This document shows, one piece after another, positions 33,111 through 34,721 of a stretch of DNA of 34,721 nt. The notes below the pieces were generated by a model that did no database searches, was not told where the DNA came from, and saw only the letters and a program-made list of their open reading frames with translations. Origin of the DNA: Candidatus Hydrogenedentota bacterium (lineage in GTDB: Bacteria > Hydrogenedentota > Hydrogenedentia > Hydrogenedentales > CAIZGN01); NCBI GenBank assembly GCA_903932505.1, contig CAIZGN010000355.1, forward strand, positions 1 to 34,721, read 5' to 3'. The translations under genes were made by a program, and so were the position numbers. Every line of letters begins with the position of its first letter. Position 1 is the stretch's first letter.

Positions 33111-33139
33111 TTTACGCGTTCCGCCAATTATTGTATCCT
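33111..33139 (+). promoter_or_regulatory. Promoter of the sensor histidine kinase
   Basis: TTTACG (33111-33116) and TATCCT (33134-33139) with 17 nt spacing, just after the inverted repeat. The -10 is identical to that of the fliQ promoter. Confidence 0.45.
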
Positions 33140-33182
33140 TGGGAGGTCATGCCTTCTGAAGCGAAGAATAAAGGACTGTCCC

Positions 33183-34721
33183 ATGTCGATACGCTGGAAA
33201 ATGGCGACCATTGGAATTGCGGCCGTGCTGATGTATGCCTTGGCTGATCTCACGGTACAGTACACGGTTATAGGTCCCAGCTTTGAGGAGCTTGAGCGCA
33301 CTCAGGCTTCTTCCGAACTCGACTGGGTTCGCTCGGAGTTCAACGATGAGTGTGGGCGCGTCCGAGGCTTGGCGCAATCTTTGGGAAAGGGTTCTCCGGA
33401 GGGAATTCCGGTAAATCTGGAAACATGCGCTGCGCATAATCTGAATCTGATGGTGTGGCTGGATCGAAGTGGGAAGACTTTGCGGTACACATCGTTGGAT
33501 TTGGCGGACAAGACGCCGCTACTTTCCCCCGAGCTGCCTGAAGGGGTCTGGACGCAACCCCACCCCCTTTTGACCGGCGCTGCGGTGGCGGGGGTTTTTC
33601 CCACGGGGCTTGGTGCCCTGATTGTGGCCGCCAGTCCGGTTGACGAATACAGTGCTGGCGCATCGGGCACATTGATTGTGGGGCTTCTCGTCACGCCTGC
33701 CTTCATTCAGGAAATTGGGGCGCAGCTGCATGTGGAAACTTTCTTTTCCTCCAGGGACGGGGGGAACGTGGAAGGCACGGACTACACCTTCTCTCCGGAG
33801 GCCGGGGGGAAACTTCGGGGCGCCTTCGTTGTCAATGATCTCTTCGGTCACCCGAGTTTCGAACTCGGGGTTCGGCTTCCAAGAACCATCACCCATCGCG
33901 GGGAAATTGCACAGCGCCTCGACGGGATGGGTGGCATGGCGGTCGGTTTGGTGTCGATGGTCTTTTTGCTCATCATGTTGCAACACGCGGTGACGGAACC
34001 TTTGGGGCGGCTGCTTCGCCATGTGCGCGGCATTCGGGAGAGTGGCAGTCTCGCCTTTGTGGACATGGGCTCGCGGCAGGATGATTTCGGGGCGCTCGCC
34101 AATGAGTTCAACCAGATGGTCGCCAAACTGGAGGCCGATGCCATCCAGCGAAAGCGCATGCAGGGTGAAATAGAGGAGGGGCGTCGTCTTGCCGAACTGG
34201 GCGAGTTGGGTGCGTCGATGGCGCACGAGATCCGAAATCCACTCGCAGGAATCAGCGGGGCTTTGCAGGTGCTGCGGGGAGCATTCTCCGCCAAAGACGA
34301 GCGCAGCGCGATCATAGAGGAGACTTTGGCTCAGATCATGCGCGTGGAAAACACCGTACGACGCTTGCTGGACTACGCAAAGCCGTGGAATCCATCCAAG
34401 CAAGGAGGAGATATTCGCGACTTTGCCCGAAAGTGTTGCGAGGCCTTTGCACGGCAGGCGCTGCCGGAGGAGTGCCGGTGCGCGGTGCAGGACGGCTCCC
34501 CGATTAAAACCTGTTTCGATTCCTCGTTGATTCAGCAGGTGCTGGAGAACGTGGTGTATAACGCAGCGCAGGCCATGCCCGGGGGTGGAATCATAAACGT
34601 GTCCTTTTTCGAGACGAGCGGTGAGGTGGACGTGCGAGTGCGCGATGAAGGTTCGGGCCTGTCCGACGAGGTCTTGTCCAAGGCCTTCGACCCGTTCTTC
34701 ACCACCAAGTCCCAAGGGGCC
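33183..34721 (+). CDS. Membrane sensor histidine kinase with CHASE4-like sensor (3' end outside window)
   Basis: 513 residues are present and the frame is open at the right edge. Order: first helix (about 7-27), extracytoplasmic CHASE4-like sensor (about 30-245; FEELERTQASSELDWVRSEF at its start), second helix (about 248-270), HAMP (about 272-325), HisKA with the phospho-acceptor His348 in MAHEIRNPLAG, and the ATPase domain with N-box Asn460 (NAAQAMP), G1 box D488-E-G-S-G492 and F-box DPFFTTKS at the end of the window. The domain style (HEIRNPL, NAAQAMP) is that of NtrB-like kinases that usually partner sigma54-dependent activators; the next gene is not visible. ATG 33183 follows AAAGGA with 7 nt spacing. 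The ligand is unknown. Confidence 0.92.
   Translation, partial: MSIRWKMATIGIAAVLMYALADLTVQYTVIGPSFEELERTQASSELDWVRSEFNDECGRVRGLAQSLGKGSPEGIPVNLETCAAHNLNLMVWLDRSGKTLRYTSLDLADKTPLLSPELPEGVWTQPHPLLTGAAVAGVFPTGLGALIVAASPVDEYSAGASGTLIVGLLVTPAFIQEIGAQLHVETFFSSRDGGNVEGTDYTFSPEAGGKLRGAFVVNDLFGHPSFELGVRLPRTITHRGEIAQRLDGMGGMAVGLVSMVFLLIMLQHAVTEPLGRLLRHVRGIRESGSLAFVDMGSRQDDFGALANEFNQMVAKLEADAIQRKRMQGEIEEGRRLAELGELGASMAHEIRNPLAGISGALQVLRGAFSAKDERSAIIEETLAQIMRVENTVRRLLDYAKPWNPSKQGGDIRDFARKCCEAFARQALPEECRCAVQDGSPIKTCFDSSLIQQVLENVVYNAAQAMPGGGIINVSFFETSGEVDVRVRDEGSGLSDEVLSKAFDPFFTTKSQGA

Overview
The window (about 34.7 kb, GC-rich, tightly packed) looks like a chromosomal contig from a Gram-negative, flagellated bacterium with a cytochrome-rich respiratory chain. 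An outer membrane is implied by the TolB and TolA/TonB-like genes. A Tat-exported Gfo/Idh/MocA oxidoreductase and a secreted xylose-isomerase-like TIM-barrel protein are typical of Planctomycetes, Hydrogenedentota and related lineages. That assignment is an inference; there is no rRNA or tRNA in the window to confirm it, and I see no phage, insertion sequence or CRISPR.

Layout. (1) 1-770, minus: start of a Tat-dependent oxidoreductase that runs off the left edge. (2) 1198-7754, plus: flagellar export and placement operon fliQ-fliR-flhB-flhA-flhF-flhG behind a good sigma70-type promoter; fliP is not next to it. (3) 7777-11177, minus: four-gene operon of a sodium:solute symporter and three unfamiliar partners (a signal-peptide protein with two C-terminal membrane helices, an 81-residue two-helix membrane protein, and a 196-residue soluble protein). 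(4) 11476-16316, plus: two tandem, related fusion proteins, each a multiheme cytochrome c domain (19 and 11 CXXCH) joined to a b-type cytochrome membrane domain, closed by a strong terminator. (5) 16507-17604, plus: orphan four-helix membrane protein; it shares a bidirectional terminator with the convergent secreted TIM-barrel gene (17678-18592). (6) 18786-22061, minus: TolA/TonB-like, tolB, smpB and a hotdog thioesterase. (7) 22489-24087, plus: diguanylate cyclase with a di-heme-c periplasmic sensor. (8) 24317-25615, plus: O-acetylhomoserine sulfhydrylase (metY type) behind a roughly 155-nt leader. (9) 25904-32989, plus: tetraheme c554-like cytochrome, System II cytochrome c maturation proteins (ResB and CcsA), a NapC/NirT-like multiheme quinol dehydrogenase with an unusual CX3CH site, and a NodU/CmcH-type carbamoyltransferase. 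(10) 32990-33103: long near-perfect inverted repeat. (11) 33183-34721, plus: CHASE4-like/HAMP sensor histidine kinase that runs off the right edge.

How it fits together. Five proteins carry 42 predicted covalent heme sites, and the window also encodes the machinery that attaches heme c. The membrane b-type domains and the NapC-like protein would exchange electrons with the quinone pool and pass them through periplasmic heme wires; no terminal reductase is visible here. The heme-c diguanylate cyclase could couple periplasmic redox or ligand state to cyclic-di-GMP, and so perhaps to the flagella encoded nearby. The least explained parts are the tandem cytochrome c-b fusions, the symporter operon and the orphan membrane protein. 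All function calls come from reading motifs by eye; no database search was run.
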